In this document: piece after piece, positions 1 through 7,737 of the stretch
Numbering within the stretch: position 1 is the first letter of the stretch
How the letters are laid out: each line of letters opens with the position of its first letter
Source of the DNA: JAWKIW01 sp046331175
Lineage (GTDB): Bacteria; Actinomycetota; Acidimicrobiia; Acidimicrobiales; Acidimicrobilacustridaceae
Length of the DNA stretch: 64,000 bases
Assembly (NCBI GenBank): GCA_046331175.1
Contig: JAXLRI010000003.1
Coordinates: forward strand, 248,001-312,000
Reading direction: 5' to 3'
Position numbers and translations under genes: made by a program
Notes under the pieces: model-generated
Told to the model about the DNA's origin: nothing
The model's input: only the letters and a program-made list of their open reading frames with translations
The model's database searches: none

Positions 1-168
1 GACGGCCTGCTGGTTGCCGACGCCGTTGATGATGCTGAGGATGATCATCGGGATGACGACGAAGAAGATCCCGCCCAGCAGGGCCATCGGGACCCAGAAG
101 TCCTTGGCCTGCAGCAGCTGGCGCAGCTCGGTGCGGGCCACCGTCCACATGCGTTGGGTGCGGAACAC
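1..168 (-). CDS. ABC-2 type transporter permease (partial, N-terminal part)
   Basis: Only the first 56 codons are in the window; the gene runs off the left edge. The protein begins MFRTQRMWTVARTELRQLLQ and then enters a hydrophobic stretch (about residues 24-45) that looks like the first membrane helix of an ABC-2 permease. The GTG start at 168 is preceded by GGAG at a suitable distance. It lies 12 bases after the stop of the ATPase gene on the same strand, so the two almost certainly form one efflux system. The substrate cannot be told from this fragment. Confidence 0.75.
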   Translation of the reverse strand, partial: MFRTQRMWTVARTELRQLLQAKDFWVPMALLGGIFFVVIPMIILSIINGVGNQQAV

Positions 169-180
169 GGTGTCTCCTCG

Positions 181-1284
181 CTACAGGGGGGTGTCGACGC
201 CCTGGCTGCGCCGCTCCTGGCGAACGGCGAAGTACAGCTCTTCGAGCGTGGGGTCGTGCGGCTCGACGCGGGTGAGGCGCACGCCGTCGGCGGCGAGCCG
301 GGCGACGATGTCGGGGACCCGGGTGATGGTGTCGAGGGCGACCTCGGCGACCTTGTCCCGGCGGTAGGCCAGGACGCCCTCCCAGGTCGCGACTTGGTCG
401 AGCGCGGCGGGATCCGTGGCGTCGAGGCGGACGAGGTCGTGGGGCCAGTAGCGGCGGATGAGCTCGTCCTGGGCGCCGGCCATCAGGTCGGTCCCGGCCT
501 CGAGCACGACGATCTGATCGGCGAGCCCCTCGGCCTCGATCAGGAGGTGCGTGCACATGATCACCGTGCGGCCCTCGCCGGTCATCTCGCGGATGAGCTG
601 GAGCACGGCGTGGGACGACTCGGGGTCGAGTCCCGAGGTCGGCTCGTCGAACAGCAGCAGCTCGGGGTCGTGCAGCACGCTTCGGGCCAGCGCCAGCCGC
701 GTCTTCATGCCGGTCGAGTAGCCGCCCACCTGCTGATCGAGCGACTCGAGGATGCCGAAGCGGCCGGCGGCGGCGCGGATCGGGCCGGCGGCGTTGCGCC
801 CGAGGCCGTACAGCTCGGCGGAGTACTGCAGGTTGTCCCACCCCGTGAGGCGGTCGTAGAGGGCGGGCTTGGCCGACACCACCCCGCACCGTCGCCGGAC
901 CTCCTCGCCCTGCAACTGCGGGTCCATGTCGAAGGTCCGCACGTGGCCGGCGTTGGGCTCGAGCGCCCCGGTGACCACGCGGATGGCGGTGGTCTTGCCG
1001 GCGCCGTTGGGCCCGAGCAGCACCGTGATCCGGCCCTTGGGGGCCAAGATGTTGAGGTCGGACAGCGCCGGGACCCGACCGAACCGGCGGCTGACGTGGC
1101 GGAGCTCGACGACGAGCTGGCCGTCCGGCTCGGGGGGCGGGGCGGCGTCGGGCGAGGCGAGGGGAGCCGGGCGGTTGGCCTGGGCCCCGGTGCGGGCGGC
1201 CACGGCGGCGGCCTCGAAGTCGTCGCGGGCGGCGCCGCCGACCGGTGGGAACCAGGCGGCGGACGCCTCGTCGGGGATGGTCAC
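181..1284 (-). CDS. ABC transporter ATP-binding protein (ABC-2 exporter, NatA-like)
   Basis: Cytoplasmic ATPase that would power the permease encoded just downstream. Visible are the Walker A motif GPNGAGKTTA, a signature region (YSTGMKTRLALARS), Walker B with catalytic Glu (LLLFDEPTSGLD) and the switch His (CTHLL). The C-terminal tail ends in the VEPHDPTLEELYFAVR pattern typical of ABC-2 exporter ATPases. The frame stays open back to an ATG at 1434, but that extension is low-complexity Arg/Pro/Gly, so I prefer the GTG at 1284 (367 residues). About 70 residues of non-ABC sequence precede the ATPase domain even with the shorter start. It is divergent from ruvC. The substrate is unknown. Confidence 0.85.
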   Translation of the reverse strand: MTIPDEASAAWFPPVGGAARDDFEAAAVAARTGAQANRPAPLASPDAAPPPEPDGQLVVELRHVSRRFGRVPALSDLNILAPKGRITVLLGPNGAGKTTAIRVVTGALEPNAGHVRTFDMDPQLQGEEVRRRCGVVSAKPALYDRLTGWDNLQYSAELYGLGRNAAGPIRAAAGRFGILESLDQQVGGYSTGMKTRLALARSVLHDPELLLFDEPTSGLDPESSHAVLQLIREMTGEGRTVIMCTHLLIEAEGLADQIVVLEAGTDLMAGAQDELIRRYWPHDLVRLDATDPAALDQVATWEGVLAYRRDKVAEVALDTITRVPDIVARLAADGVRLTRVEPHDPTLEELYFAVRQERRSQGVDTPL

Positions 1285-1459
1285 CGGTTCTTCATCGGCA
1301 GCCGGAGGCGGTGCTGTAGGCCCTGCACCAGACCTGCACGGGCCGCTGGGGTGCGATGATCCGCCCGACCTACGTGGGGCCGGGCGACGGGCGCGTCCCG
1401 GTGCCAGGCCGCCGACCTGCACCGGTCCGGGCATCCACCGCCCGCCGTCGGCCCGCCGC

Positions 1460-1465
1460 TAGCGT
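1460..1465 (+). promoter_or_regulatory. -10 box for leaderless ruvC transcript
   Basis: TAGCGT followed by 7 bases and the GTG start of ruvC. The position relative to the start codon matches many other genes in the window, so transcription probably begins at or next to the GTG. Confidence 0.5.
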
Positions 1466-1472
1466 CGTACGG

Positions 1473-1994
1473 GTGTTCGTGCTCGGCGTCGATCCCGGCC
1501 TGTCCCGGTGCGGCTACTGCGTGCTGGAGGAGACCGATCCGGCGCGCGGGCGGGCTCGAGCCGTGGCCCTGGGCGTGCTCACCACGGCGCCCGCCGACCC
1601 CCTGCCCGAGCGGCTCGCCGAGCTCCAGCGCGAGCTGCGGGCGCTGCTCGTCGAGTACGCCCCGCGCGTGCTCGCCGTCGAGCGGGTGCTCTTCCAGGTG
1701 AACGTGCGCACGGCCATGTCGGTCGGCCAGGCCAGCGGCATCGCCATGGCCGAGGCCGCCGCCGCCGGGTGCGAGGTGGTCCAGTACTCGCCCAACCAGG
1801 TCAAGGAGGCGGTGGCCGGGTACGGCGGCGCCTCCAAGGAACAGGTCCAGACGATGGTGCAGACGCTGCTCGGTCTGGCGGCGCCGCCTCGCCCGCCCGA
1901 CGCCGCCGACGCCGCGGCGCTCGCGCTGTGCCACGTCGCCATGGCCCCGTTGCGCGCTGCCGCCGCCCGGGCCGAAGGGAGGCAGGTCCGATGA
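1473..1994 (+). CDS. ruvC: Holliday junction resolvase RuvC
   Basis: Endonuclease that cuts Holliday junctions symmetrically, acting with RuvAB in recombination and repair. The four acidic residues of the RNase H-like active site sit in GVDPGLSRCGY (near the N terminus), AVERVLF (about residue 70) and PPDAADAAALALCH (about 145). The open frame reaches back to 1356, but a GTG at 1473 gives 173 residues, the usual RuvC length, and starts directly at the first beta strand. A TANNNT box lies 7 bases upstream. The stop overlaps the ruvA start (ATGA). First gene of the ruvC-ruvA-small ORF-ruvB operon. Confidence 0.97.
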   Translation: MFVLGVDPGLSRCGYCVLEETDPARGRARAVALGVLTTAPADPLPERLAELQRELRALLVEYAPRVLAVERVLFQVNVRTAMSVGQASGIAMAEAAAAGCEVVQYSPNQVKEAVAGYGGASKEQVQTMVQTLLGLAAPPRPPDAADAAALALCHVAMAPLRAAAARAEGRQVR

Positions 1995-2590
1995 TCGGCT
2001 CGCTGCGCGGCACGCTGCTGGACCGCACCGGCGACGGCGAGGTGCTCGTCGAGGTCCAGGGCGTCGGTTACCGGGTGACGGTGTCGCCCTCCACGGTCGT
2101 CCAGCTGGGCGAGGTCGGTGCCGACGTGTTCCTGCACGTCCACCACCACATCCGCGAAGACGCCCAGACCCTCTACGGCTTCCGGTCGCGCGACGAGCGG
2201 GTGTGCTTCGAGGCCCTGCTGTCGGCCCACGGCGTCGGCCCGGCGCTCGCCCTGGCCATCCTCTCCGTCCACGATCCTGCCGGCCTGGCCCGGGTGCTGG
2301 CCGACGATGACATCGCCGCGCTGTGCCTCGTGCCCGGGGTCGGCAAGAAGACCGCCGCCCGCCTGCTCATCGAGCTGAAGTCGCGCCTCGAGGTCCCCGA
2401 GCTGGCCGCCACCCCGGTGGTCAGCGTCGGTGGGGCCGGCGGGGCGTCGGCCCGGGCCGACGTGCGCGATGCCCTCGCCAACCTGGGCTACGGCCCCGAC
2501 GAGGTGGCCACCGTGCTGCGCGACCTGCCCGACGACGGCGACGCCTCCGACCTGCTGAAGGCGGCGCTGCAGCGCCTGGCGGTGCGCTGA
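1991..2590 (+). CDS. ruvA: Holliday junction branch migration protein RuvA
   Basis: Tetrameric protein that binds the four-way junction and loads the RuvB motor. The 199-residue product has the N-terminal OB fold (MIGSLRGTLL, VEVQGVGYRV), helix-hairpin-helix motifs (LLSAHGVGPALALAIL and LVPGVGKKTAARLLIELK) and, after a Gly/Ala-rich linker, the small C-terminal RuvB-contact domain (ALANLGYGPDEVATVL). The ATG overlaps the ruvC stop and the TGA overlaps the next start, so expression is translationally coupled. Confidence 0.97.
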   Translation: MIGSLRGTLLDRTGDGEVLVEVQGVGYRVTVSPSTVVQLGEVGADVFLHVHHHIREDAQTLYGFRSRDERVCFEALLSAHGVGPALALAILSVHDPAGLARVLADDDIAALCLVPGVGKKTAARLLIELKSRLEVPELAATPVVSVGGAGGASARADVRDALANLGYGPDEVATVLRDLPDDGDASDLLKAALQRLAVR

Positions 2591-2805
2591 TGGGCGAGGT
2601 CGTCAGCTTCCCCGGCCGCAGCGCCGACCCCGCCGCCGCCCGCAACCTCGCCGGCGTGGCCCAGGCCCGCGCCGCCCTGCGCCGCGGCCGAGCCCGCGCC
2701 ATCGACCTCGAGGTCGACGTCGACGTCGAGCTCGGCGACGACGAGGACGGGGCCCGGGCTCCCGACCTGCGGGTCGGCGACGTGGCCGATGAGGCGCGGT
2801 CCTGA
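2590..2805 (+). CDS. Small hypothetical protein inside the ruv operon
   Basis: A 71-residue open frame whose ATG overlaps the ruvA stop (TGATG) and whose TGA overlaps the ruvB start (TGATG). This double coupling argues that it is translated. The N-terminal half is basic and Ala/Arg-rich (ARAALRRGRARA). The C-terminal half is strongly acidic (DLEVDVDVELGDDEDG). No membrane segment, signal peptide or known domain is visible. A role with RuvAB is suggested only by position. Confidence 0.7.
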   Translation: MGEVVSFPGRSADPAAARNLAGVAQARAALRRGRARAIDLEVDVDVELGDDEDGARAPDLRVGDVADEARS

Positions 2806-3908
2806 TGCGCGACGAGCTGCTCGACCCCCGCCCCACCGACGACGAGCTGGTGGCCGAGGCGGTCGGCGGCGCCGATCGCCCCGGCGGCGTCGACGGGCTC
2901 GACGCCCTCGACGGCCTGCGCCCCCGCCGCCTCGACGACTTCGTCGGCCAACGCGAGCTCAAGGAGCACCTCGAGATCATCCTCGAGGCGGCCCGTCGCC
3001 GTGGCCAGGCCGTCGACCACCTGCTGTTCGCCGGTCCGCCGGGCCTCGGCAAGACCACCCTGGCCGGCATCGTCGCCGCCGAGCTCGAGGTCGCCCTGCA
3101 CATCACCTCGGGTCCGGCCCTCGATCGCGCCGGCGACCTCGCCGCCATCCTCACCCGGCTCGAGGAGGGCGACGTCCTCTTCATCGACGAGATCCACCGC
3201 CTGTCGCGTGCGGTCGAAGAGGTGCTGTACCCGGCCATGGAGGACTTCCAGCTCGACATCGTGCTGGGCAAGGGACCCGCCGCCCGCTCCATCCGCCTCG
3301 ACCTTCCCCGGTTCACGCTCGTCGGTGCCACCACCCGAACGGGCCTCATCACGGGCCCGCTGCGCGACCGCTTCGGCCTGGTGGCCCGGCTCGACTACTA
3401 CGGCCCCGGCGACCTCGAGGCGATCGTCGTGCGGGCGGCGGGCATCCTCGGCGTGGGCATCGACGACGGCGGTGCCGGCGAGATCGCCCGGCGGTCCCGC
3501 GGCACCCCCCGCATCGCCAACCGCCTCTTGCGCCGGGTCCGCGACTTCGCCGAGGTGCGCGCCGACGGCACCATCGACCAGGCCATCGCCCACGACGGCC
3601 TCACCCTCTTCGGCGTCGACGACCTCGGCCTCGACAAGGTCGACCGCGCCATCCTGGCCAACATCTGCGAGCGCTTCGGCGGCGGTCCGGTCGGGCTGTC
3701 GACCGTGGCCATCAGCGTCGGCGAGCCCACCGAGACGGTGGAGGACGTCCACGAGCCGTTCCTGATCCAGCAGGGCCTGCTCATGCGCACGCCCCGGGGG
3801 CGGGTGGTGACGCCGGCTGCCTGGCACCACCTCGGGCTGCTTCCCCCCGCCGGCGCCCCGTTCGCGGCGGTCGACCAGCCGGCCTCGCTGTTCGACGACG
3901 ACGCGTAG
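2805..3908 (+). CDS. ruvB: Holliday junction branch migration helicase RuvB
   Basis: AAA+ ring motor that drives branch migration together with RuvA. Recognisable are the N-terminal RPRRLDDFVGQ-type box (LRPRRLDDFVGQRELKEHLE), Walker A GPPGLGKTTLAG near residue 78, Walker B LFIDEIHRL near 128, sensor 1 (VGATTRTGLITGPLRDRFG) with the arginine finger region, and a C-terminal winged helix ending GLLMRTPRGRVVTPAAW. At 367 residues it is somewhat longer than the usual 330-350 because of an acidic N-terminal extension. The start overlaps the stop of the small upstream gene. Confidence 0.97.
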   Translation: MRDELLDPRPTDDELVAEAVGGADRPGGVDGLDALDGLRPRRLDDFVGQRELKEHLEIILEAARRRGQAVDHLLFAGPPGLGKTTLAGIVAAELEVALHITSGPALDRAGDLAAILTRLEEGDVLFIDEIHRLSRAVEEVLYPAMEDFQLDIVLGKGPAARSIRLDLPRFTLVGATTRTGLITGPLRDRFGLVARLDYYGPGDLEAIVVRAAGILGVGIDDGGAGEIARRSRGTPRIANRLLRRVRDFAEVRADGTIDQAIAHDGLTLFGVDDLGLDKVDRAILANICERFGGGPVGLSTVAISVGEPTETVEDVHEPFLIQQGLLMRTPRGRVVTPAAWHHLGLLPPAGAPFAAVDQPASLFDDDA

Positions 3909-3970
3909 GTCGAGCCGCGCGGTCCGCTGGCGCGCCGGCGAAACAGCCCCTGCCCCGGTCGGCACAGCGG

Positions 3971-3976
3971 TACCCT
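3971..3976 (+). promoter_or_regulatory. Possible -10 box for the vWA-PP2C-kinase operon
   Basis: TACCCT, 73 bases before the vWA start and just upstream of a strong hairpin. There is no clear -35 element. Weak support: hexamer match and position only. Confidence 0.3.
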
Positions 3977-3979
3977 CAG

Positions 3980-4010
3980 GCCCGCCTGCCGGAGGATCCG
4001 GTGGGCGGGC
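3980..4010 (+). terminator. 14-bp hairpin between ruvB and the vWA gene
   Basis: Bases 3980-3993 pair with 3997-4010 (12 Watson-Crick and 2 G-T pairs) around a GGA loop. There is no T tract. It may terminate the ruv operon or act as a structured leader for the downstream operon; the sequence does not decide between these. Confidence 0.5.
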
Positions 4011-4049
4011 GGCCCCGGGGTCGACCCACGCACGACCCGAGGGAGCGCG

Positions 4050-4787
4050 ATGAGCGACGAGGGCATCCAGATCCTGCCCTTCTACCTGGTGGCCGACGCC
4101 AGCCTGTCGATGCAGGCCGACGGCAAGATCGACCGCCTCAACGAGCTGCTGCCCCAGCTGCGCGACGAGCTGGTCCGCAACCCGGTGGTGGGCGACATGG
4201 TCCGCTTCGGCCTCCTCGACTTCTCCGATGACGCCACCGTGGTGCTCCCGCTCACCGACATCCGCCAGGTCGAGGTGCTTCCCGTCGTCACCCCGCGAGG
4301 GGGCACCTCCTTCGTGGCCGCCTTCACCGCCCTCAAGTCCCAGATCGAGGCGGACTACGCGCAGCTGAAGGCCGACGGCTTCACCATCAAGCGGACCACC
4401 GCGGTGTTCCTCTCCGACGGCGCACCCACCGACGACGCCGCCGCCTGGCAGCAGGCCTACGCCACGCTGACCGACTGGAACGGCGAGACCCACGAGGGCT
4501 TCCGCCTGTTCCCCAACCTCATCCCGGTGGGCATCGGCGACTGCGATCGCGAGACGCTCAAGGCCATCCGCCACCGCAAGGAGGGCGACGCCGCCATGCC
4601 GGCGCTGTTCATGGCCGACGGTGGCAACCCCGCCAAGGCGATCGCCGAGCTGATCCCGCTGCTGATCCGATCGATCGTGAACTCGTCGTTGGCCCAGGCG
4701 GGTGCCGGCGACGACCAGGGCGCCGCCGCCAAGGCCATGGCCGACACCCTGGCCGGGGCCGAGGGCTTCGACGTCGAGCTCGACTAG
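4050..4787 (+). CDS. TerY-like von Willebrand factor A domain protein
   Basis: A 245-residue protein that is essentially one vWA domain. The metal-ion-dependent adhesion site is intact: DASLS at residues 16-20, the conserved Thr in the PRGGTSF loop and the Asp of FLSDGAPTDD. The family resemblance is to TerY, the vWA partner in tellurite-resistance-type signalling. It has no signal peptide, so it should act in the cytoplasm as a metal-dependent scaffold. GAGGGAG lies just before the ATG. The stop TAG overlaps the GTG of the phosphatase gene and the kinase follows, giving the vWA/PP2C/kinase order of a TerY-P triad. No terB, terC, terD or terZ gene is in the window. Confidence 0.88.
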   Translation: MSDEGIQILPFYLVADASLSMQADGKIDRLNELLPQLRDELVRNPVVGDMVRFGLLDFSDDATVVLPLTDIRQVEVLPVVTPRGGTSFVAAFTALKSQIEADYAQLKADGFTIKRTTAVFLSDGAPTDDAAAWQQAYATLTDWNGETHEGFRLFPNLIPVGIGDCDRETLKAIRHRKEGDAAMPALFMADGGNPAKAIAELIPLLIRSIVNSSLAQAGAGDDQGAAAKAMADTLAGAEGFDVELD

Positions 4788-5833
4788 TGGACGGACCCGA
4801 CTGGCCGGCACCGGTCGACGTGACGGCCGCCCCGCCGCCACCCCCGCCGCCGCTCACCGAGACCGAGCCGGGCGGCGTTCCGGCCCTCGAGGCCGGCGAC
4901 GAGCAGCCCGAGGCGGGCGTCTACTCCATCGGCGACCGGGGCCAGGCCGCCGACGTCGAGGGCACGCCCGCCTTCGTCGTCGGGGGGCAGCCCGATGCCC
5001 TCGTCGACGCCGGCGAGGTGACCGGCCCGGACGGGGCACCGTCGCTGGCGGTGCGCCTCGCCAGCGTCCGGGGAGCAGGGCATCGCTACGACGGCACCCC
5101 GCGCCAGGACGACGCCGGGCTCGCCGTGGCCGGCCCCGACGGCGACTGGCTGGTGGTGGCGGTCGCCGACGGCGTCAGCGCCGGCGCTCGATCCCACCTG
5201 GCTGCCCGGGCCGCGGTCCGCGTCGGGCTCAAGCTGCTCACCGGCGAGCTCGCCGGCGGGGCCGACCCCGCCGAGCTCGACTGGGAGGGCCTCGTCGGCC
5301 GCCTGGCCGGCCAGGTGCTGCTGGTGGCCCGCCGCGAGCTGGGCGACGACCAGCTGGGTGCGCGCGACGCAGCCCGCACCATGGCGTCCACCGTCGCCCT
5401 CGCGGTGGTGGCGACGGCTCCCGATCCCGGCGACGGGCACCACCGGGCCGTGGTGGTCCCCATCGGTGACACGTCGGCCTGGGTCCTGCGTGGCGGCACG
5501 GCGTGGGAGCCGATCACGGCGGTGAAGAACGAGGGCGAGGCGGTCGCATCGTCGGCGACGGTCGCCCTCCCGCTCCTCCCTGCCGCCATCCCGGTGGCGG
5601 CCGCCACGTTCGGTCCCGGCGACGCGCTGCTGGTGATGTCCGACGGCGTGGGCGATCCCCTCGGCGATGGCACCGGCGAGGCCGCCGCCACCTTGGCCCG
5701 CTGGTGGGCCGACCCACCGAGCCGGTGGGCCTTCGCCTCCCAGGTCGACTTCGGTCGCCGTTCGCACAGCGACGACCGCTCCGCCGTCGCGGTGTGGCCG
5801 CTCGGAGGCGTCGGAGGTGGTCCGGCGCGGTGA
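4787..5833 (+). CDS. PP2C-family serine/threonine phosphatase
   Basis: A 348-residue metal-dependent phosphatase. After a Pro-rich first 25 residues and a variable region to about residue 90, the catalytic domain shows the metal-binding acids in RQDDAGLAV (about 105-113), VAVADGVSAG, IGDTSAWV, LLVMSDGVGDPL (about 285) and the closing SHSDDRSAVAVW (about 327). The enzyme therefore looks active. Its GTG start overlaps the vWA stop and its TGA overlaps the kinase start, so three proteins are made in fixed linkage. It most likely reverses phosphorylation by the adjacent kinase; the vWA protein or the kinase itself are candidate substrates. Confidence 0.9.
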   Translation: MDGPDWPAPVDVTAAPPPPPPPLTETEPGGVPALEAGDEQPEAGVYSIGDRGQAADVEGTPAFVVGGQPDALVDAGEVTGPDGAPSLAVRLASVRGAGHRYDGTPRQDDAGLAVAGPDGDWLVVAVADGVSAGARSHLAARAAVRVGLKLLTGELAGGADPAELDWEGLVGRLAGQVLLVARRELGDDQLGARDAARTMASTVALAVVATAPDPGDGHHRAVVVPIGDTSAWVLRGGTAWEPITAVKNEGEAVASSATVALPLLPAAIPVAAATFGPGDALLVMSDGVGDPLGDGTGEAAATLARWWADPPSRWAFASQVDFGRRSHSDDRSAVAVWPLGGVGGGPAR

Positions 5834-7722
5834 GCGCGGCGTCGGCGCCGCCGGTCGGCCCGGCGCCGGTCCGGCTCCCGCTCGCCGGCCTGCAGGTCGG
5901 CCCGGCGGTGGGCGCGGGCTCGCAGGGCTCGATCCACCACGTCACCGGCCCGGTCCCCGGCTTCACCGGGACGATCATCTTCAAGCGGTTCGCCGCCAAG
6001 ACGACCGTCGCCGGGGCCACCCTCGAGCGGCTCGCCGCCTACCGCGCCGCACTCGACGAGCGCGAGCGCCGGGCGCTCGACGCCTTCACCGTGTGGCCGA
6101 GCGCGGTGGTCGAAGACGGCGGTCGGATCGTCGGCTACCTCATGCAGGAGATCCCGGCGCCGTTCCTGCAGGTGATCGAGGCCACCACCGGCTCCGAGCG
6201 CATCCCGCGGGAGATCCAGCACCTCTTCGTGAGCGACGAGCTGGCGCGCCGCAACCTCGGCGAGGCGCCCACCCGGGGTGAGCGGCTGGTCCTGGCCCGG
6301 TCGATGGCCTTCGGGATCGGCTTCCTGCACGCCCAGGGCTTCGTCTACGGCGACCTCTCCTACAAGAACGCCGTGTACACGCTGCGCCCCGAGCCGCGGA
6401 TCCTCCTGCTCGACTGCGACGCGGTGCGCCGCGAGGGCGAGGGGGCGGCGGTGGCCCAGCTCAACTCGCCGGGGTGGACGGCGCCCGAGCACGGCCCCCA
6501 GACCAAGCAGACCGATCGGTACAAGCTGGGCCTGTTCGTGCTGCGCTGCCTGACGCCGGGCGTGAACGCGCAGAACCGCGACCCCGACAAGGCCGCCGGT
6601 CGGCTCGACGCCACCGGCCTGGCGATGCTGCGTCGGGCGCTCGGCGACGACCCCGCCGCCCGGCCATCGGGCAAGGAGTGGGTCGACCAGCTCGACCGCG
6701 AGCTGGCGCGGGTCGGGGCGCCGGCGCGGCGCGGCGACGCCGCGCCGCGCCCGTCCCGAGCGCACGTGCCGAGGCGGGGCCCATCGCCCGCCCGCAACCC
6801 GCAGGGCCAGCGGGTGGGGTCGGCGGTGCTCGCCGGTGCCGGTGCGCCCGCGGGCCTGCGCCCCACCGGCGCACCGGTGGGCCTGCGGGCCCCGTCGGCG
6901 ATCCGGTGGACCCCGACCCCCTCGCCGACCACGTCGTCGACGTGGTGGCTGCGGCCCCGGACGATGGGCGCGCCCACCGCGATGGGCTCCCTGCGAGGCG
7001 TGACGGCCGTCCTGGCGGTGGGCGTCGGGTTGCTCATCGCCCTGTTGACGAGTGGCACCTCGAAGAGCACGGGCACCACCTCGACCACGCGTCGCTCGGT
7101 CACGTCCACCGTCGTCCCGGCATCGGCGGTGCCGTACCTCACCACCACGACGGCGCCGACGACCACGTCGAGCGGCCCGTCGTCGGGCCCGGTGAAGCTG
7201 GCCGACGGCGTCGCCGCCGTCGAGCGCCAGGTGGAGGCGGCGCTGGGGCCGATGGGCCCGCTCCTGGCGGTGTCGACCACCGGCGCGCTGGGGGTGGACG
7301 TGGTGCCGATGTCGACGGCGACCCTGGCCGCCCCAGCACCGCAGTGGGTCTTCCAGTACCTGGTGTCGTCGTCGCCCCAGCTGGGTGGGACCCAGGCCGT
7401 GGTCCGCACCGCGTCGGTCGGCCCGACCGGGGTGGTCGACCACGGCACCACGACCACGACCTACCCGTCCCAGGCCAACGTGCCCGAGACGATGAGCGCC
7501 GCCTGGCCCACGGCCCTCGAGCGGGCCTCGCGGCGCGTGCTCACGGCCGACCGCCTGGGCCAGCCGGTCCGGGTCTCGTGGGTCTGCGACCCGGCACCCG
7601 GCGAGGCCGACTGCCGGTGGGCGTTCCACTTCGGTGTCACCGGCAGCGACCTCGTGTTCGTCAACTCCGCCGGCGACACCACCACCCCCCGCCCGTCCTG
7701 GTACCGCGACGCCCTGGGCTGA
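5830..7722 (+). CDS. Transmembrane protein kinase-like protein of the TerY-P triad
   Basis: A 630-residue protein starting at a GTG that overlaps the phosphatase stop. The N-terminal kinase fold has a glycine-rich loop (GAGSQG near residue 28), the ATP-anchoring Lys52 (IIFKRF), a catalytic loop YGDLSYKN with Asp175 and Asn180, and a metal-binding DCD at 195-197 in place of DFG. The core catalytic residues are kept though the motifs diverge, so it is probably active. A Pro/Arg-rich linker (about 300-385) leads to one membrane helix near 389-408. A Ser/Thr-rich stalk and a roughly 170-residue external domain with a CDPAPGEADC cysteine pair follow. The external domain could sense a signal; I do not recognise it. 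Confidence 0.82.
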   Translation: MSAASAPPVGPAPVRLPLAGLQVGPAVGAGSQGSIHHVTGPVPGFTGTIIFKRFAAKTTVAGATLERLAAYRAALDERERRALDAFTVWPSAVVEDGGRIVGYLMQEIPAPFLQVIEATTGSERIPREIQHLFVSDELARRNLGEAPTRGERLVLARSMAFGIGFLHAQGFVYGDLSYKNAVYTLRPEPRILLLDCDAVRREGEGAAVAQLNSPGWTAPEHGPQTKQTDRYKLGLFVLRCLTPGVNAQNRDPDKAAGRLDATGLAMLRRALGDDPAARPSGKEWVDQLDRELARVGAPARRGDAAPRPSRAHVPRRGPSPARNPQGQRVGSAVLAGAGAPAGLRPTGAPVGLRAPSAIRWTPTPSPTTSSTWWLRPRTMGAPTAMGSLRGVTAVLAVGVGLLIALLTSGTSKSTGTTSTTRRSVTSTVVPASAVPYLTTTTAPTTTSSGPSSGPVKLADGVAAVERQVEAALGPMGPLLAVSTTGALGVDVVPMSTATLAAPAPQWVFQYLVSSSPQLGGTQAVVRTASVGPTGVVDHGTTTTTYPSQANVPETMSAAWPTALERASRRVLTADRLGQPVRVSWVCDPAPGEADCRWAFHFGVTGSDLVFVNSAGDTTTPRPSWYRDALG

Positions 7723-7737
7723 GCGCCCGGCGCCGCA

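Noticed and set aside
2421..4841. An 806-codon minus-strand frame across ruvB and the vWA gene
   Set aside because: It crosses several real genes and their intergenic regions and contains no recognisable domain.
5830..6720. The triad kinase as a pseudokinase
   Set aside because: Lys52, Asp175, Asn180 and Asp195 are all present, so loss of activity is not supported despite the altered motifs.
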